NCBI GenBank assembly: GCA_028554795.2
Contig: CM068835.1
Coordinates: 28,894,311 to 28,958,310, forward strand
Direction of reading: 5' to 3'
Origin: Sinohyriopsis cumingii
Lineage: Eukaryota > Mollusca > Bivalvia > Unionida > Unionidae
Length of the DNA stretch: 64,000 nucleotides
A program made the translations under genes and the position numbers. The notes under the pieces are model-generated. The model made no database searches, was not told the origin of the DNA, and worked only from the letters and a program-made list of their open reading frames with translations. The number at the start of each line of letters is the position of its first letter. Within the stretch, counting starts at the first letter, position 1. Shown in pieces: positions 1 to 13,008 of the stretch.

Positions 1-779
1 CCGAGCGTCTGTAATTTCTTGTGGATAATCGCCTTTAATGCCAAGTTCGGTGTCTTTCAGTTTTAAAGCATTTGATAATATCACTTCAACATCCTGATAA
101 TCACGCAAGGCTACTATTATTGGTCTGTGTCTAAATGTAGCAGAACGGCTGATATGATTAATATGATTGCCGTTGCAAACTCTTTCCAATGGTGGGTCAT
201 AATACATGTTGTCCATTACACGGCACCTTTTGAATTTTTTATCATCAATACGTCTACACAAGCCTTTTTTTATTGGTTCAACACTTTAAATACATTTAAA
301 ATCAAATGGTTTCCTTCCTTAATTGAGATTGGGTTATATGCTTTGACTAAAATTCTTTCAACAATATACATTCCTCATTCTGCTGTACATTTATCTTGTT
401 GATTATCTTGTTTATTTTAGCTGATGCAATTGCTGATAGAGGCTTTGGTGATGTTAGTGAATTTAATTCCTCTAACTCATTTGTGTGTTTGTTTCTAACG
501 TTCATGTGTACGTTCCACATGATTTTATATGCATGAGTTCAATGAAGTCACTGCTAAGGCATTTCGTTTCTATTTAGTGAAACCATTAAGACACGGATGT
601 ATAAAATAGGTACTGTTTACCATAAAAAGTTTACAAACTCAGTAGCATGGACCGTATTTTTCCAGGGTGAGTACCAAAACTTTTAGTCTTAACCTTTTCG
701 CAAATAAAAACCATCCCCACCCCGCAATAAGGGATACAAAAATTGTATATAACCCCACAACCAACACACTTTTTCTAGA

Positions 780-1140
780 ATAATCCCAGAGCTCCACACC
801 CTCCTATCCAAACTTTCACTTTCTAACTTCTAGACCACTGTGTCCCTCTTTAAGAACCCCATGAACTAAAGCTTAAAAATATGCATTAAACAGCATACAT
901 TGAAAATTGGACAATAAGTATGAAAAAAGCAGCTATGAGGTTCTTAATTCTCATTGTTATAGCACATTCAACTTAGTAACTCAGTGAGCTTGTAAACACC
1001 ATCCATTAAACGTTATTTTAAACACTGAATATTGAAAAAGTAAAAGGAAACATTACATTATATCGCCAGCTATTGGCTTATTAATTGGCTAATTAAGTAC
1101 TTAATAAATCTTTTTTAGAACTGACCTACCTGGATAGCTA
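780..1140 (-). repeat. duplicated sequence, copy 1 of 2 (partner 5,310-5,645)
   Basis: Shares with 5,310-5,645 a start block (ACCACTGTGTCCCT), a middle rich in AAACATTATA..CCAGCT and an end block (GAACTGACCTACC..GGATAGCT against AAACTGACGTACC..GGTAGCTG). Spacing between blocks is similar. On the minus strand the end block reads as CCAG/GTAGGT, which looks like a splice donor, so this may be a duplicated exon with intron flank rather than a transposon. Alignment was by eye. Confidence 0.45.
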
Positions 1141-1158
1141 AAATGAAATAAGTGCTCA

Positions 1159-1162
<4 letters not shown>

Positions 1163-1228
<66 letters not shown>
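1163..1228. repeat. (TA)n microsatellite
   Basis: Uninterrupted alternating T and A for about 66 bases. Confidence 0.95.
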
Positions 1229-1229
<1 letters not shown>

Positions 1230-2689
1230 TCTAACACTTACTGGTACATATATGTATACTCACTAAGTCATATAAAAACAATAAAAAAGTAAAATATATA
1301 ATAATATATATCATATTCGTAGATGGAATATATAAAGTCTTCTTTAGTCAGTGAGTGAAACTTTAACGCCCCCTCAATCGCCTACACACACACACACACA
1401 CACGCACTAACTACATAAGGGAATAATAAATGAAAGCAGTACGTCTTATCATTGACTTAAGCTCGGTTTATTGCCTGAGACAGGAAAGTTTATACGGGAG
1501 TTGTTCAAATATTGAATGCTGTTTACTTGGCCTCACTTTGTTGGCAAAATTACATAAATAGAGAATATGTGTCGGATACTCGACATAAAGCCATCGCTAT
1601 CAACAATTTTTTGTCTTCATATAGTTTACTTCCCTCTCACCTTTTTCCACAAGATTTCTTAGAGGTAATTTGAGTTCTTGTTCAGTTTGTTAAGCAAATA
1701 ATACGTGTATGAATATGTATTCATTATTAATACAAATCATATCGACTTTGTTCAGTGGTATACTTTGCAAATGTTTTACCATGACATGAATGAACAGTCG
1801 CACGCAATTGCTGTCTGTTTGAGGATTAATGAAGATTCGTTATTCCTACATTATCGATCTTAAATCAACCACACAACACGGACATCAGTAAAGTATGACG
1901 CTGATCAATATAAGGTACACTCGCAAAAATTTCCCAGGCAAACCAATATTAATCGTACATCAAAACGGATTATTATAACCTATCTTGTGTTGTTTTCATT
2001 TCTAATAACATGTAGGTGTTATAAAGCAAATTGTGTACATCAGTTCAGTGTATTCATTTATATACATTTTTTAAATTGACATAGAGATAAATGCTACATA
2101 CATGTAATACATATTTCTTAGGATATTATTTAAACCAGAAGAGGAACATGAAAGGTAAGAGGGGTGAAAAAGAGAAACTATAAAAAGAAAAGAAATAGTT
2201 TGCATTAAATAATTTCAAGATAATATATTAAAGCGTATGATCATATTTATATTGTAAAGAAATAAATATGAGAGTATGCATAAACAGTTATATTCGTGTA
2301 CAAAAAAGTTCGTAAACGCATACATACATTTATCTATGTTCACATCAATTTGCATATATGTGCATCCTTGTCCGCATACATGCACGAAAAAGGTGTGAGA
2401 GAAAAAGGGTTATATTTTCCCGAGTCAACATTACTTTCAGTATTCACCTTGTTCCACTATCATAGCAATTACTCTGATTCCCATTAAAATATGTTTTTAT
2501 AGGATTCCATTTAGTAAAACATTTGTACTTTGGATCTTCCAGGTCAGACTTATTTGTTTTAGATTCAAAATGAAATATCAAATCATTTGTAAAGCTATTG
2601 CAGGTTTGGTTTTAGTTTTGATAGTTCAATATAAATATAATATATTTTGCTATTAATAATACCAGATTTACAAAATTAGACTGGCAAGA

Positions 2690-4480
2690 TTCATTTAAAT
2701 TTCCAAACAAAATAAGATTTTCAGAAATCTAGAAATTCTATCTAATCTCAGCTCCACAAAAATGTAAAATCCTACCCCAAAAATGTTTTACAACACAGCT
2801 GCCTAAAAAAATGTTTCGTCGATTCTTCCCACTATTAAAGAAAAAAAACAACACTTTTTTTCAGCTACGAAACCAATTTTGAATAGAAAAATGTTTGTAG
2901 TCAGTATGTTATGGTTGATTCTAAACTGGAGCCTCCATAATTCTGTATCCAAAGTAATCTTATACGAATCAAATCTACGGTATTACACCAAATTTTGTCT
3001 TTAGGAATGTTTAATCTAATAAAAAAAGGTTTCTTGAACTTTGGAACAATGTAATAAAGACTTTATTAGATTATTGTACATCTTTCTGCATCTTTTTTAT
3101 TTTTGAATAGAACTCCAATATTCTTCAGGAAAAAGAGGGTGCAGATTTTTTCTCTCATGTTGCAAATTAAATATTTTTAGATATAGTCTGATGGCACTTA
3201 CACTACCGTAATATTGTGTAGTCTGGGATGAAAGATCATATAGGACTCAAAATCCTTCATATGTTAAGTAAAAACCTTGTTCATCCTAGAAATGATACAT
3301 AAATTTTACCCCCTTCGACAGTCCCGATCGGTACAAAACGGGTCTGTTCTTAATCGTAAAAAAAAAAAATTCTATTCAACTTTATGCGAAATTTGAAGGA
3401 AGTTTCTGTCTTTTTCTATTGTCATAAATTCTGCCCATACTAAAAGAACATCCGTCCAAAACAATCTTGCAAAAATATTTTTGGTTAGTCTCTATATTTG
3501 CAAATCAGTTAATTGAAGAAATGTGTAATATGACAATTCGTATTTATCCAGAAATTAGTCTATTATATTTTGCCATTCAGAATGATTAGTCACGAAACGC
3601 TTTATCGAAGATGATTTTAAAGATCTGATAAAAGATGCTAGATGCTTCATGCATAATCCACCGTTTAGCTAATTCCTAAGTGTTGTTCTAGTTATTTTAT
3701 CACGACCGTTCTTCCACATAAATTAAAAAAAAAAATATTTGTTCGATTCTCTTTAGAATACTTGCTGCTGGATTTGGTAACATTAAGAATAAATATGTCA
3801 GTTTAGATAAAGCCATTGATTTTAGAACAACAATTTTCCTATATGTTGTTAATTTTCTTCGATTCCATTCCCATAACAGTTTCTGTACATCTTGATTTTT
3901 TTTAAATTCATATCTACAATGTCTTCTGTATTTACAGATAACTCAATCCCTAATAGAGAGGAATTTGAAACCCAATAAAATTATAAATTTGTTCACATCT
4001 GTGCCTGTGAATTTTTGAATGACCATTACTTTTTAACTTTTGTTTTATTGATGTTCACCTTTAGTCCCGACAATGATGCTAATGCGTCTAATGTTTGTAC
4101 TGAGGCATACAAAGAATTCTCGGATTCATCTAATAGGAACGATGTGTCATCAGGATAATGAGGCTGTTGAATATACCTTTAATGTCATTATTGTCACGAA
4201 CCATAATTCCAAACATTTCTTCCACTAATAAAACTAGATAAGGAGAAAGGGGATCTCCTTGACCACAACCGCGTCCAACATAAATAAACGGCGACGCTAA
4301 TCCATGTGCGTCACAAATACCGTTTGCATTTCTATAGAATGACAACGCTTCCTGTATAAAACTCCAAGAGACAGAGTCAAAAGCTTTTATTAAAATCAAC
4401 CTGTAAAATTATACAATTGATATTATTCTCTTCTGTAAATCATATAGTATAAACATGTCAGTTTAACAACCTCCCTTTTA
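2690..4480 (-). pseudogene. non-LTR retrotransposon relic (reverse transcriptase, C-terminal part)
   Basis: Minus-strand remnant of a LINE second open reading frame. The best stretch (4,130-4,399) reads KAFDSVSW at reverse-transcriptase block A, then GRGCGQGDPLSPYL, the conserved block around GQGDPLSP. After a one-base shift the catalytic box appears as YPDDTSFLLDESENS (normally F/YADD; the Ala is Pro here). It continues to GLKVNINKTKV, the usual thumb boundary. Further toward 2.7 kb a degraded tail with GGLCMKHLASFIRSLK fits the C-terminal region of L1/Tx1-like elements. No endonuclease domain is present, so the copy is 5'-truncated near 4.48 kb. Several frameshifts and stops make it dead. 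Clade assignment is a guess from block style. Confidence 0.8.
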
Positions 4481-4539
4481 AGAGTAATAAAATAACGAAA
4501 TATACTTGAAATGAAAGTTGTTGATATGTTAATTAATTA

Positions 4540-5040
4540 AATTGTCTTACCTTAAACTGAATAACAGCTATTAAATAGACTGTGCAAATACCTCAACAAA
4601 AAGACCGTGTGGATGTCGTTCTGGAGAACAAACAGAAAGATAAAGTCGCTAGCATAACACGTTGATGACATCGTAGCCATTAGAATCAGTAGTATGAAAG
4701 TTATGCATCACAGGACACCTGCTATGAAGGTTTACTTCGTGTTTAATCTTCTATTCTATGCTATACATGTCAAAATTGTATTTTATAACAAACCACTATT
4801 TATTAAAAAGTCCTTGAGCAACTGAAGAAACTTACATTTACATTTTGCTTCGATTGACCTTTCGAAACTTATTTTGTATGATGGTCCAATTTGTAAATAC
4901 GTAGCTTTATTAGGAAGATAGTATATGATATGATGACACTGTCTCGAGTGACGAATGATATATACACAAAACTGAATGCGCGTTTTGTTGTGAGTGGAAG
5001 AATTTGAGATAACTTTGGGATGCATTAAATCCGTTAGACT
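4540..5040 (-). repeat. exon-like dispersed repeat, copy 1 (partners 7,015-7,950 and 61,680-61,915)
   Basis: The first part (4,545-4,730) matches 7,019-7,215 and 61,708-61,911: all start ATTGTCTTAC, contain ACAGCTAT or near it, TGCAAATACC and GTTCTGGAG, and end in an AGTAGTA..GAA block followed by CCACCTACTAT or its variants. On the minus strand each ends in /GTAAGACAAT, a good splice donor. The second part (4,785-5,020) matches 7,638-7,830 (AACAAACCAC..CTTATTAAAA..TCCTTGA, then GTATATGATATGATGACACTG). An open frame of 80 codons on the minus strand has no known domain. Either a transposon-like repeat or a decayed exon family. Confidence 0.55.
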
Positions 5041-5309
5041 AAGACATCTTCGTAACTGTTTGTTTTGTTTATGTACACAAGTGTGATTTTATATTTATTA
5101 ATTACCCCTTTCTCACGTCTGATATGGACGTAAATATTAATATCTAACTACAGATCAACCACATACGATTAAATAGGTATGTCCTTTTTAGTTAGCTCTT
5201 TTACTACAGCCTAATATATAAAATTTCAAAGCATTTCTTCACATCTCATAAACCAACTACATTGGATTTTCTCGATGAATCCCAGATATCCATATCCGTA
5301 ATATCCACA

Positions 5310-5645
5310 GTTTGCTCGTTAAACTCCTAAACCACTGTGTCCCTATTTAGGAGCATAAACAACTAAAACCAAAAACAATGAATTACACCGTATATATTAA
5401 ACAATATTCAATACACATTAAAACTCCTAGCTCTAAGTTTGTAACTTTAATTGTTTTAGTAGACTGAAACGTAGAACCTCAATCAAACAAAATTGTAAGC
5501 ATTATGCAATAAACATTAGCAACTCAAAAAAAAAAATGAAACATTATACCACCAGCTGTTTGGTCACTAACTGGCTGGTTAAGTCTTTAAGTTGGAAGTT
5601 TGTTTATTTAATTAAAACTGACGTACCCCGGTAGCTGATACTCAA
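5310..5645 (-). repeat. duplicated sequence, copy 2 of 2 (partner 780-1,140)
   Basis: Partner of the 780-1,140 copy; same block order and spacing. The minus strand has GGG/GTACGT at the matching donor-like place. It lies between the two local copies of the exon-like repeat, so the two repeat families may belong to one duplicated unit. Confidence 0.45.
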
Positions 5646-6750
5646 TAGACAACAAGCAGTACAGACTGTAATCCACTATTTTATATAAAGCTTTCAAGTA
5701 CTATCACCTATAAAAAATAGAAGCGGTTAAACTAAAAAATAATAAGCATTAACAGAATGGATAAAAATATCACTTATTCGATTATAATTGTATACAAATA
5801 GTACAAACAGGTGTACATTATGAAAATCGATCACTAGTCTAGATTTTAAATTCCATTGAAAGAAAAGCCCAAGCAAAACATTTATGGGGAAATTAAATTC
5901 ATTATCTTTAAGTAACAGAAAATACTAAGGTTTCATTTATGTGATAAACAGTGTTTACTAAACAAAATTTCCAAATATTTTGTCTTATTCTCTATGTGAA
6001 TTTTGATTCATTGGGCCAGCAACCAAAGTGTTATAACTGCTTAAAATCAACTATGTATATTAAACACATACCTTGGAGACGTTCAAGACTAATCTTGCTT
6101 AAAAATACACTTTACTCTATTTGAAGATGATTTATACTTTAGGGAGATGTGAGTGTGGTTTATTATACTTCACTTGCGCAGATCTGGGTGCAAGTCTTTA
6201 AATAAAAAAGCAAAGTAAACATAACCAATCACAACCATTAACAACATTCAATCCATTCCTTTGAACTGTCGACTCCAAAAGTACTTAGCACATGTGCAGG
6301 GTTTGATTTATTGGGTCCATACCGGTTGTTTAAAAAAAAAAAAACTAGATGAATAAATACGGGTGCATAGAGTACTGGGGTTGGGTAAATATTCTAAAGA
6401 GAAACCTGGTAAGCTATGTCCAGTCGATATTTAATATTAAATAATCTAACTGTACTATAACATTAAGTGGACATCTTCACACATACAACAGTGACTTTTC
6501 CGTCACAAACCGTTGAGAACTATCTAAGATTACCTTTGACATTTGCATATTGTTGATAAATGTACTAGAAAAATACATACTTCTTAAAGATTTTCAAAAT
6601 CACTACATGAATACGTGGGAGGTGGAGAAAAACGTTGATTCGGTCTCATAAAGAAAGTGTTCTTCATTTTAAAAGTGAGAGCATAATAAAAGCAACAGTA
6701 CAAAGTTTTTCCCTTCAAATGGTTCAAATCTGTTAATTTTAAAAGCTTTA

Positions 6751-6802
<52 letters not shown>

Positions 6803-7015
6803 TAGAGAAAAAGAGAGAGATAGAGAGAAAGAGAGAGAGAGAGATAGAGAGAAAGAGTGAGAGTGTATCAGAAACTCCTCTTCAAGGCTGAAAGCCATCA
6901 CTCTAAATATGTTATGTTTGTGAGGTTTCCTTCCCTCAAACATATTTTTCCTCAACATTTCTTAAAGAAAAATTGAACAAATATTTCAAATGAAATTTGT
7001 TAAAACTCGAAATTG
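5645..7015. other. non-coding, no gene seen
   Basis: No domain or sizeable frame. The only long frame (6,584-6,958, minus) is produced by the (GA)n run and is not a gene. Confidence 0.6.
6754..6864. repeat. (GA)n microsatellite, interrupted
   Basis: About 110 bases of GAGA with scattered AAAG and GATA interruptions. Confidence 0.9.
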
Positions 7016-7950
7016 ATCAAATTGTCTTACTTTAGACCGAAGAACGGCTATGCAATAGATGATGCAAATACCCCAGGAAAGAATGACTAGTTGCTGGTCG
7101 TTCTGGAGAACAAACAGGAAGACAAAGCCGCTAGTTTTACACATTGAATGACATTATCGTCATTAAAATCAGTAGTATGGAAGTTACCTATCTCAGGCCA
7201 CCTACTATGTTAAACGTTTTACTTTTTGCATTTTTCAGTGTGATGTGGGGAAAATAGACTAAATCCAAACTTCAAATGATGTTGGAGCAGCTTTGGTTTA
7301 CTCTGGTGCTATACAAACACCAAATTAAATTGATCCATACTTATTAGAGCTTGCAAATTGCAATAGAACATAAGTCAAAAACACTAGCAGAAACTTAAAA
7401 CGCGCCAGATTGATACTTATATATTTGTATTCTCTTGACAATGACCAGTCTAGTGTAATTCTCTGACTACTACAAGAGCACAATTATGAAATTTACCACG
7501 CGAAATGATGGGTGGCTTAGTAATATTGTCATATTCTTACATGAATGCATACTTAAAAAATCAGCGATTGGAGAAACGAATCCCACTTACTGGTATTTCC
7601 CTATTTTATATTATATTTGTCAAGCTTCTATTTGGTAACAAACCACCACTTATTAAAAGGTCCTTGACCAACTGGAAGAAGCTTACGTTCAAAATTCGCT
7701 TCAATGAACTCTTCGAAATTTTATTATGTATGATGATCCGATATTTAAGTGCATATCTTTATTAAGAAGGTAGTATATGATATGATGACACTGAATCGAG
7801 TGACGGATGATATATATACAACATTAAATGTCTTGCTGTAGTTGACTGAGCGAACGAATTAGGTATAACGTCGGGATTCGTCCAGACCGTACGACGGAGA
7901 CATATTCGTTAGTCATATTAAACGAGGCTTGTTTTATGTGTCCCCTACAC
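7015..7950 (-). repeat. exon-like dispersed repeat, copy 2
   Basis: 7,019-7,215 repeats 4,545-4,730, and 7,638-7,830 repeats 4,785-5,020, in the same order and orientation but with about 400 extra bases between the parts. This suggests a local direct duplication of about 2.5 kb followed by insertion or deletion. On the minus strand the first part reads as a hydrophobic stretch (FVFLFVLQND...) and then a donor-like sequence with GTAAGA changed to AGTAAGAC context. No complete gene can be drawn. Confidence 0.55.
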
Positions 7951-8690
7951 TTGTGCGGTTTTCCATTTATTAATTTATTTCGCTTTATAAATAATTGTAA
8001 ATTTCCAGCTTAGTCAGAGATAAACAATATAATTAATATAGACTTTAAATATACTTTATTCATTTGTTAAATGACCATCTATTACTGACTTTATTTTTCA
8101 TATTTTCTTTTAGTCTTTATGCTCTCTTGTTCTTTTCATTTTGTGGTTTGCTTATTCTTATTTCATTCTCTTCTTATGGATGGAACAAACTGGTAATGTT
8201 TCCGTCTTGAAAAGATCAGCTTTCTAAAAACATATTTAATATATTCATTTCATTGTCAAAATCAATATTTCCCATCTTAAAATCATACTGTGTTTCTCTT
8301 CCAGCGTTTACAGTTCTTTCAACTCTGCTTCATCATCGTATATTGTCGCTTTCCTGTTGGTTTCTTTTTTCTCTAATGCTTCATTTGTTTTAATTGTTCG
8401 CCTTTACTCCTTGTTGGGAACCTTTTGTCAACTTTTGGATTCCATATATTTCCTTCCCTTGTCGAATCCAAAGCCTTCCGAAAAATACTTCCGCATTTTT
8501 TGACTAGCTATATCATTTGTTAATAACATTTTATTTGGAATATCCTTATTAGAAATTTGTTTTGGTTCATCACCTCTTTCTTTGGCACCTTTAATATCTC
8601 AGTGTGTGCTCTTCGTTGATTAACTTGGGTTTAATTGTTTTATATTAATGTTCATATATTTTAACCCAGGTTTAATGACACTTTTATTTT
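7950..8690. other. gap, nothing recognised
   Basis: T-rich sequence. The left end of element C should lie at or before 8.69 kb, but I could not find a matching terminal inverted repeat to place it. Confidence 0.4.
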
Positions 8691-11640
8691 CGTCTGATCC
8701 TTTTGAATCGAAAAGTACCTGAAGAGCATTTAAATATCGGAAGAGCTAAACAACGACAGCAGGCAGGAATATAGAAAGAAATGGTGTGTGGTATTCCTGA
8801 AATGAACCAGCTTCAAGTCGTCTTGGCTCTACACTACACGTTGACATTTTATCCTCAAGTAGTTTAAGGACCTCTGGTGTTTTGATGGCCCAGTTTCCCA
8901 GACGAGAATTAAAGTCAAGTCAATCGCCATTAAGAACAGTTCGATGCCATCACCAGTATTACTAGATCTATCGTATATAATAATTATTGTGGGAAAGGTG
9001 ACAAAGAATTTAAAAGTCGAGAGTAATACAATCATTGCAGATAGAGAGATGTGAGTGTGTTTAGCTTCTAAATCCTTCAGCTTGGAAAGAAACAAACTAA
9101 TTCATTACATTTGTAGCCAGCGATCCAGTGTCAGTCCTACATGATACCAAAAACATCGCATGACGCAAGGTCGACAGCAGAAACGTGCTTACCAATTATT
9201 GCGGTTTTGCTGTACCGATGAACACCTCCTACGCACTAAGAACCACTGGGCTCACGTTTGTCAAGGCAAGAAACGATGCCGTATTTTGTCGCCACATCGT
9301 CGACTTTGAACATGATTGTTATATCCAAAACACAATACTGAGCAGGATGACGTAGAAAGGAAAAGACGCAAGTGGATTTCATCTTTTTTATTCCTAATGT
9401 ATGCAAGAGACAGTCATTCACGTTCCTAATTTATGCGTCGCTCATCGAGCTTGCGAGAAGTGCATCCAAGAACCCATCTTTTTCATTGTCCCTACTGTAG
9501 CGAGATTCCAGGAAGGAGTGAACAACATTTGTTGAGGATCCAACATTCTTTCCGAATTCACTCAATGAATCTTAGACCCTATGGACTACACTTGGAGCCA
9601 AAAGGACATTCAACGATACATATACTGTAATCGCTATGCCACGGTGATGTCTCACAATTTGTAGGTATGCGATGGAAATCTATGCTAGATCAATTGCAGT
9701 TTAAAGATTCAATGAGTTCTTTGGCTATGCCATTTGGTCGAGTCCCTAAAACATTTATAATGACAAAAATAGAAAAGGGTATTTTCCACACTTTTCGAAT
9801 GCCGAAGCCAATCAACATGCAGTTCTGCCGCATTTGCCTGATGCTGAGTATCACGACCCGACAGTATGTGCTCCGAACAACGAGAAGCCTTCTACGCTTG
9901 CTACCATTCTCACGCTTATTACCCTTCGACTTTCAAGATGAAATGTTTAAGTATTACCAATCCTATGTGGGCATTTTACGCCGTTGCTGAGGAACATTTC
10001 AAGGAAGCCTCTACCATCGTCAAAGCGCGTTCCTTAGTTTACCACAACCGGTTCATGTCCAAGAATACACTAGCTATCATACACTCTCAAACTTTCCAGC
10101 GCATCAAGAGTCTATTAACGGCCAAAGTTCTGTGTTGGTTTAATTTCTTGTGCGCCAAAGAACACAACTGGATCCGACATGCCAAACATGGACGAGGAGT
10201 AAAGCCTAAGGAAATATTTTGGTGGATCATTGGGATTTTGAAGACCCCAATTTCGTCTCCGAATTGTATGGATGCTCATTTCATGCGAGAAAACTTACAA
10301 ACGACCCCTGAAGTTAGAGCAACAAGGATACCGAGTGATATAAATGTGGGAACGTGATTACAGTTGCGTTTTAAAACCAATACCAAGTTTAGACGCATTG
10401 CAGAAAGTTAAGACGTGGTGAACGTGGAACATCTGAACCCTCGCGAAAGTTTATTTGGAGGAAAAATTAATGTCACATGCTTGCTATACGAAGCGGACGA
10501 ATCTCAAGGAAAAGAAATCATATGCCTCGACGTGTGTTCGATGTATCCTTGGTTTCAGCAAACAATGTTGCTTTCCGATAGGACACCCTCAGTCTTATCT
10601 CCCACCGAATTTTGTCATCCCGTGTTACCACACCATTGCCGAAAAAAACTTTTGTTTCCTTTGTGTCGTATCTGCGCCGAAACCTGCAAAAAGACCAACC
10701 TTGTCGTCCCACCGAGGAAGAACACGCTTTGACAGCGTGGGATTGTTTCGTCCACGAAATTTACCACCTATTTTATACAAAGTGTGACGACTCCCAGAAA
10801 GGGATTGTCTTGGGCTACGTCAACGACTTTTTGGTACTTTCCGGCGTTAGACTCCCAAAAAAACGAAAGAAGGCTCTATAACCAAACGTCACGCTGAATT
10901 GCTTGTTGGAGAAACATGACGGAAGGACAGTATTTACTGAAGACTGAGTATTTGGCAGATTGCTACTGCAAACTATGCTCTGGTGGACGACAAATTAAAA
11001 GGAATGAAACACGTGGACGTCGTTCGCGAAGACTTCATCTTGGTCAGTTACGAGGAAGAATCCGAGTTTGTACATCCTGAAGAATTTGGAAATGTCATTA
11101 TTGAAGCATATGTCACAGCATGTGCTCGCTTTAATTTATGCGAAACCTTATTGTTTTTTGGAAGATCGCGTCGTATACTTTGATACGGACAGTTGGATCT
11201 ACATTCATCACCCTGATAAACGATCGTTTAGAGGTATGGATGGAGGTGCACACCGAAGACAAGATTTTGAGTTTTGTTAGTGGTTGTTCCAAAAATTACA
11301 GCTACCAATACCAAGACCCACTGGGAGAAATGCATACCGACTGCAAAGTCAAAGGATTGGCGCTGAACTATTGAACAAGTGAAGCGGTGTACTTTTGTGT
11401 GCTGAAACAAGCAATACAGTCTGGAGATAGTCAACAGTTTAGCTAGACGAGCTTTGAGCCCCACAAAATTGTAAGCGTACAAAACCACCAAATCGGCTGT
11501 CGACCTCTGAAGAAAAAAAAAACATGTATCAAAACATATACCTAAAAGAGTTCGCTTTCCAAACCACAACACGTTACCTTAAGGACACGTGGATATCGAC
11601 CAGTACAATAAAAGGAAAACTTCCAAGACCAAAACTTCAT
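8690..11640 (+). pseudogene. polB: family-B DNA polymerase of element C (broken)
   Basis: Replicative polymerase of the Polinton/adintovirus type, spread over three frames. An N-terminal part (about 9.2-9.6 kb) has FCRHIVDFEHDCYIQ followed by a Cys-rich segment (CVAHRACEKC...CPYC) and ATVMSHNL, the exonuclease I region. At 9,700 a conserved exonuclease II block reads DSMSSLAMPFGRVPKTF. Polymerase motif A is at 10,529-10,552 as DVCSMYPW, preceded by NPRESLFGGK. Motif C is at 11,176-11,193 as YFDTDS, with the general region between them (motif B) degraded. The C-terminal part has SGCSKNYSYQY and CKVKG, typical of the family tail. At least eight frame changes or stops occur, so no product is possible. 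The start is uncertain; coding-like sequence begins near 8.69 kb. Confidence 0.85.
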
Positions 11641-11738
11641 TACGACTACAAACGCAGAGCTGGAAAGATTAATCATTTTACACAGACACAAATAAATGAG
11701 GGGTTCATATTTAGTGATAACCTAGAAACCACTTTACT

Positions 11739-12045
11739 TTTAAGTGGCATTCATGTGAAGAACTGTGCAATGATGATGTACTGCATAAGAAGGGACCAGT
11801 GTGCATATAGCAAATTGCATGAGTGATAGTGTTATAATGAGGTGCTGTATAGTTAGAGACCAGTGAACTTTGAGTGATATTCAAGAGAAATAGTGCTATA
11901 ATGAAAAGTGTCGTATAATCAGGGACCATTGTATTTTGAGTGATATTCATGTGACAGTGCTATAATGAGGTGCAGTATAGTTAGGGACCAGTGTACATAA
12001 AGTGACAGTGCTGTAATGAAAAGTGCTGTATAGAAAGTGATGCTC
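11739..12045. repeat. minisatellite, about 62-bp unit, five degenerate copies
   Basis: Repeated blocks AGTGATATTCA..GTG, AGTGCTATAATGA, GTATAGTTAG and GGACCAGTGTAC occur in order about every 50-65 bases. It sits between the polymerase and the BIR gene; its last unit runs up to the BIR start codon. Confidence 0.8.
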
Positions 12046-12500
12046 TTTGTGTACCACCCTAAGGATGCAAAAGCGATGGCACATATTACACAACTCGGAA
12101 TATTACCGCCACCTCAACGAAATGCGCCCGTGAAAGAAGAATACATGTTGCCTCTGGCTTTCCCTGGCTACTGCAACGTTGAAAGTCGATTCAAAACGTT
12201 CAAGGGTAAATGACCTCAATATATGGAAGGACCTACATCCGAACAATTGCCCAGAGTTTGAATTCTCTACTTGGGTGAAGAAGATTAAGTCAAGTGTTTT
12301 ACTTTTGGTGTGTAACTTCACCAATGGGAGCAGAAATACACCGCTTACCTGGAACATGCTCGATAGTTTCCGCACCGTCACTAACTTCCTTTGGTGGGAC
12401 TCAGGTAATATGTCTCGAACCAACTATCACGTACCATGTTGTTTAAGAAACCAGATTTGCTATCAATCGAAAGTTGTGCAACACAATTTACGCATTGAAG
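12040..12500 (+). pseudogene. BIR-domain (inhibitor of apoptosis) protein, nonsense-broken
   Basis: From ATG at 12,040 one reading frame is kept without indels to about 12,400. An N-terminal leader of about 45 residues is followed by FPGYCNVESRFKTFKG, the usual start of a BIR fold, then EQLPR, LYLGEED and VKCF. The zinc-ligand spacing C-x2-C-x16-H-x6-C is exactly kept (KCFTF ... EHAR*FPHR), but the second Cys is Phe and the fourth is Arg. Six in-frame stops (for example at the conserved WP, as *P, and in HARWFP, as HAR*FP) show decay by point mutation. BIR proteins bind caspases or other apoptosis factors; some large DNA viruses carry them to delay cell death. No RING domain was found. That it belonged to element C is inferred from position and strand. 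Confidence 0.72.
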
Positions 12501-12967
12501 CTTAGTCTTTAATCCAAATTTTGAATTGTAATCACCAGGGATTGACAAGAGGATTGCAAGAAAAGATGTAGAAAAATGTTTGGACCTGCCTTAAGGCCAT
12601 ATAAACATTTCAATTTGTGACTGCATAACTCTTGTGTCAAGAAATTCTCATGAGCAAAATAAAGTGAACAAAGAAATTACATTCATCTTAGTCACGACTC
12701 TGTTCTCCAGAGTATACATCTTCTAAAGGGCTTCCATTACAATAATTAATTGACATTCTTGAAAGATAACCTCGTGGATACTGGTCAGAAGTTAATCGCT
12801 ACATCGATGTCTTCAACTTTGCCACAAGAGTATGAATACATAAGGACATTCAGAATCTATCTGACATGGATATACCGCCAAGTAACGACCTTTATCAGCA
12901 ATGTTCCAACAGACTCGATTACCAAAACCTTTTACAACATTTGTTTCCATTGAATTGTGGACGCCAT

Positions 12968-12970
<3 letters not shown>

Positions 12971-13007
<37 letters not shown>
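12971..13007. repeat. (GT)n microsatellite
   Basis: About 18 GT units. Confidence 0.95.

Positions 13008-13008
<1 letters not shown>

Larger units (their letters stand above)
1..2680. other. non-coding host DNA
   Basis: AT-rich sequence with no open frame longer than about 90 codons and no recognisable domain on either strand. It holds an (AT)n run, a short (CA)n run at 1383-1404 and one copy of a repeat that recurs at 5.3 kb (listed separately). I see no promoter, RNA gene or exon that I can defend. Confidence 0.6.

Noticed and set aside
6584..6958. 124-codon Ser/Leu-rich frame
   Set aside because: Translation of an interrupted (GA)n run.
10518..10712. Minus-strand frame inside the element C polymerase
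   Set aside because: The + strand shows polymerase motif A here; the minus frame is a shadow.
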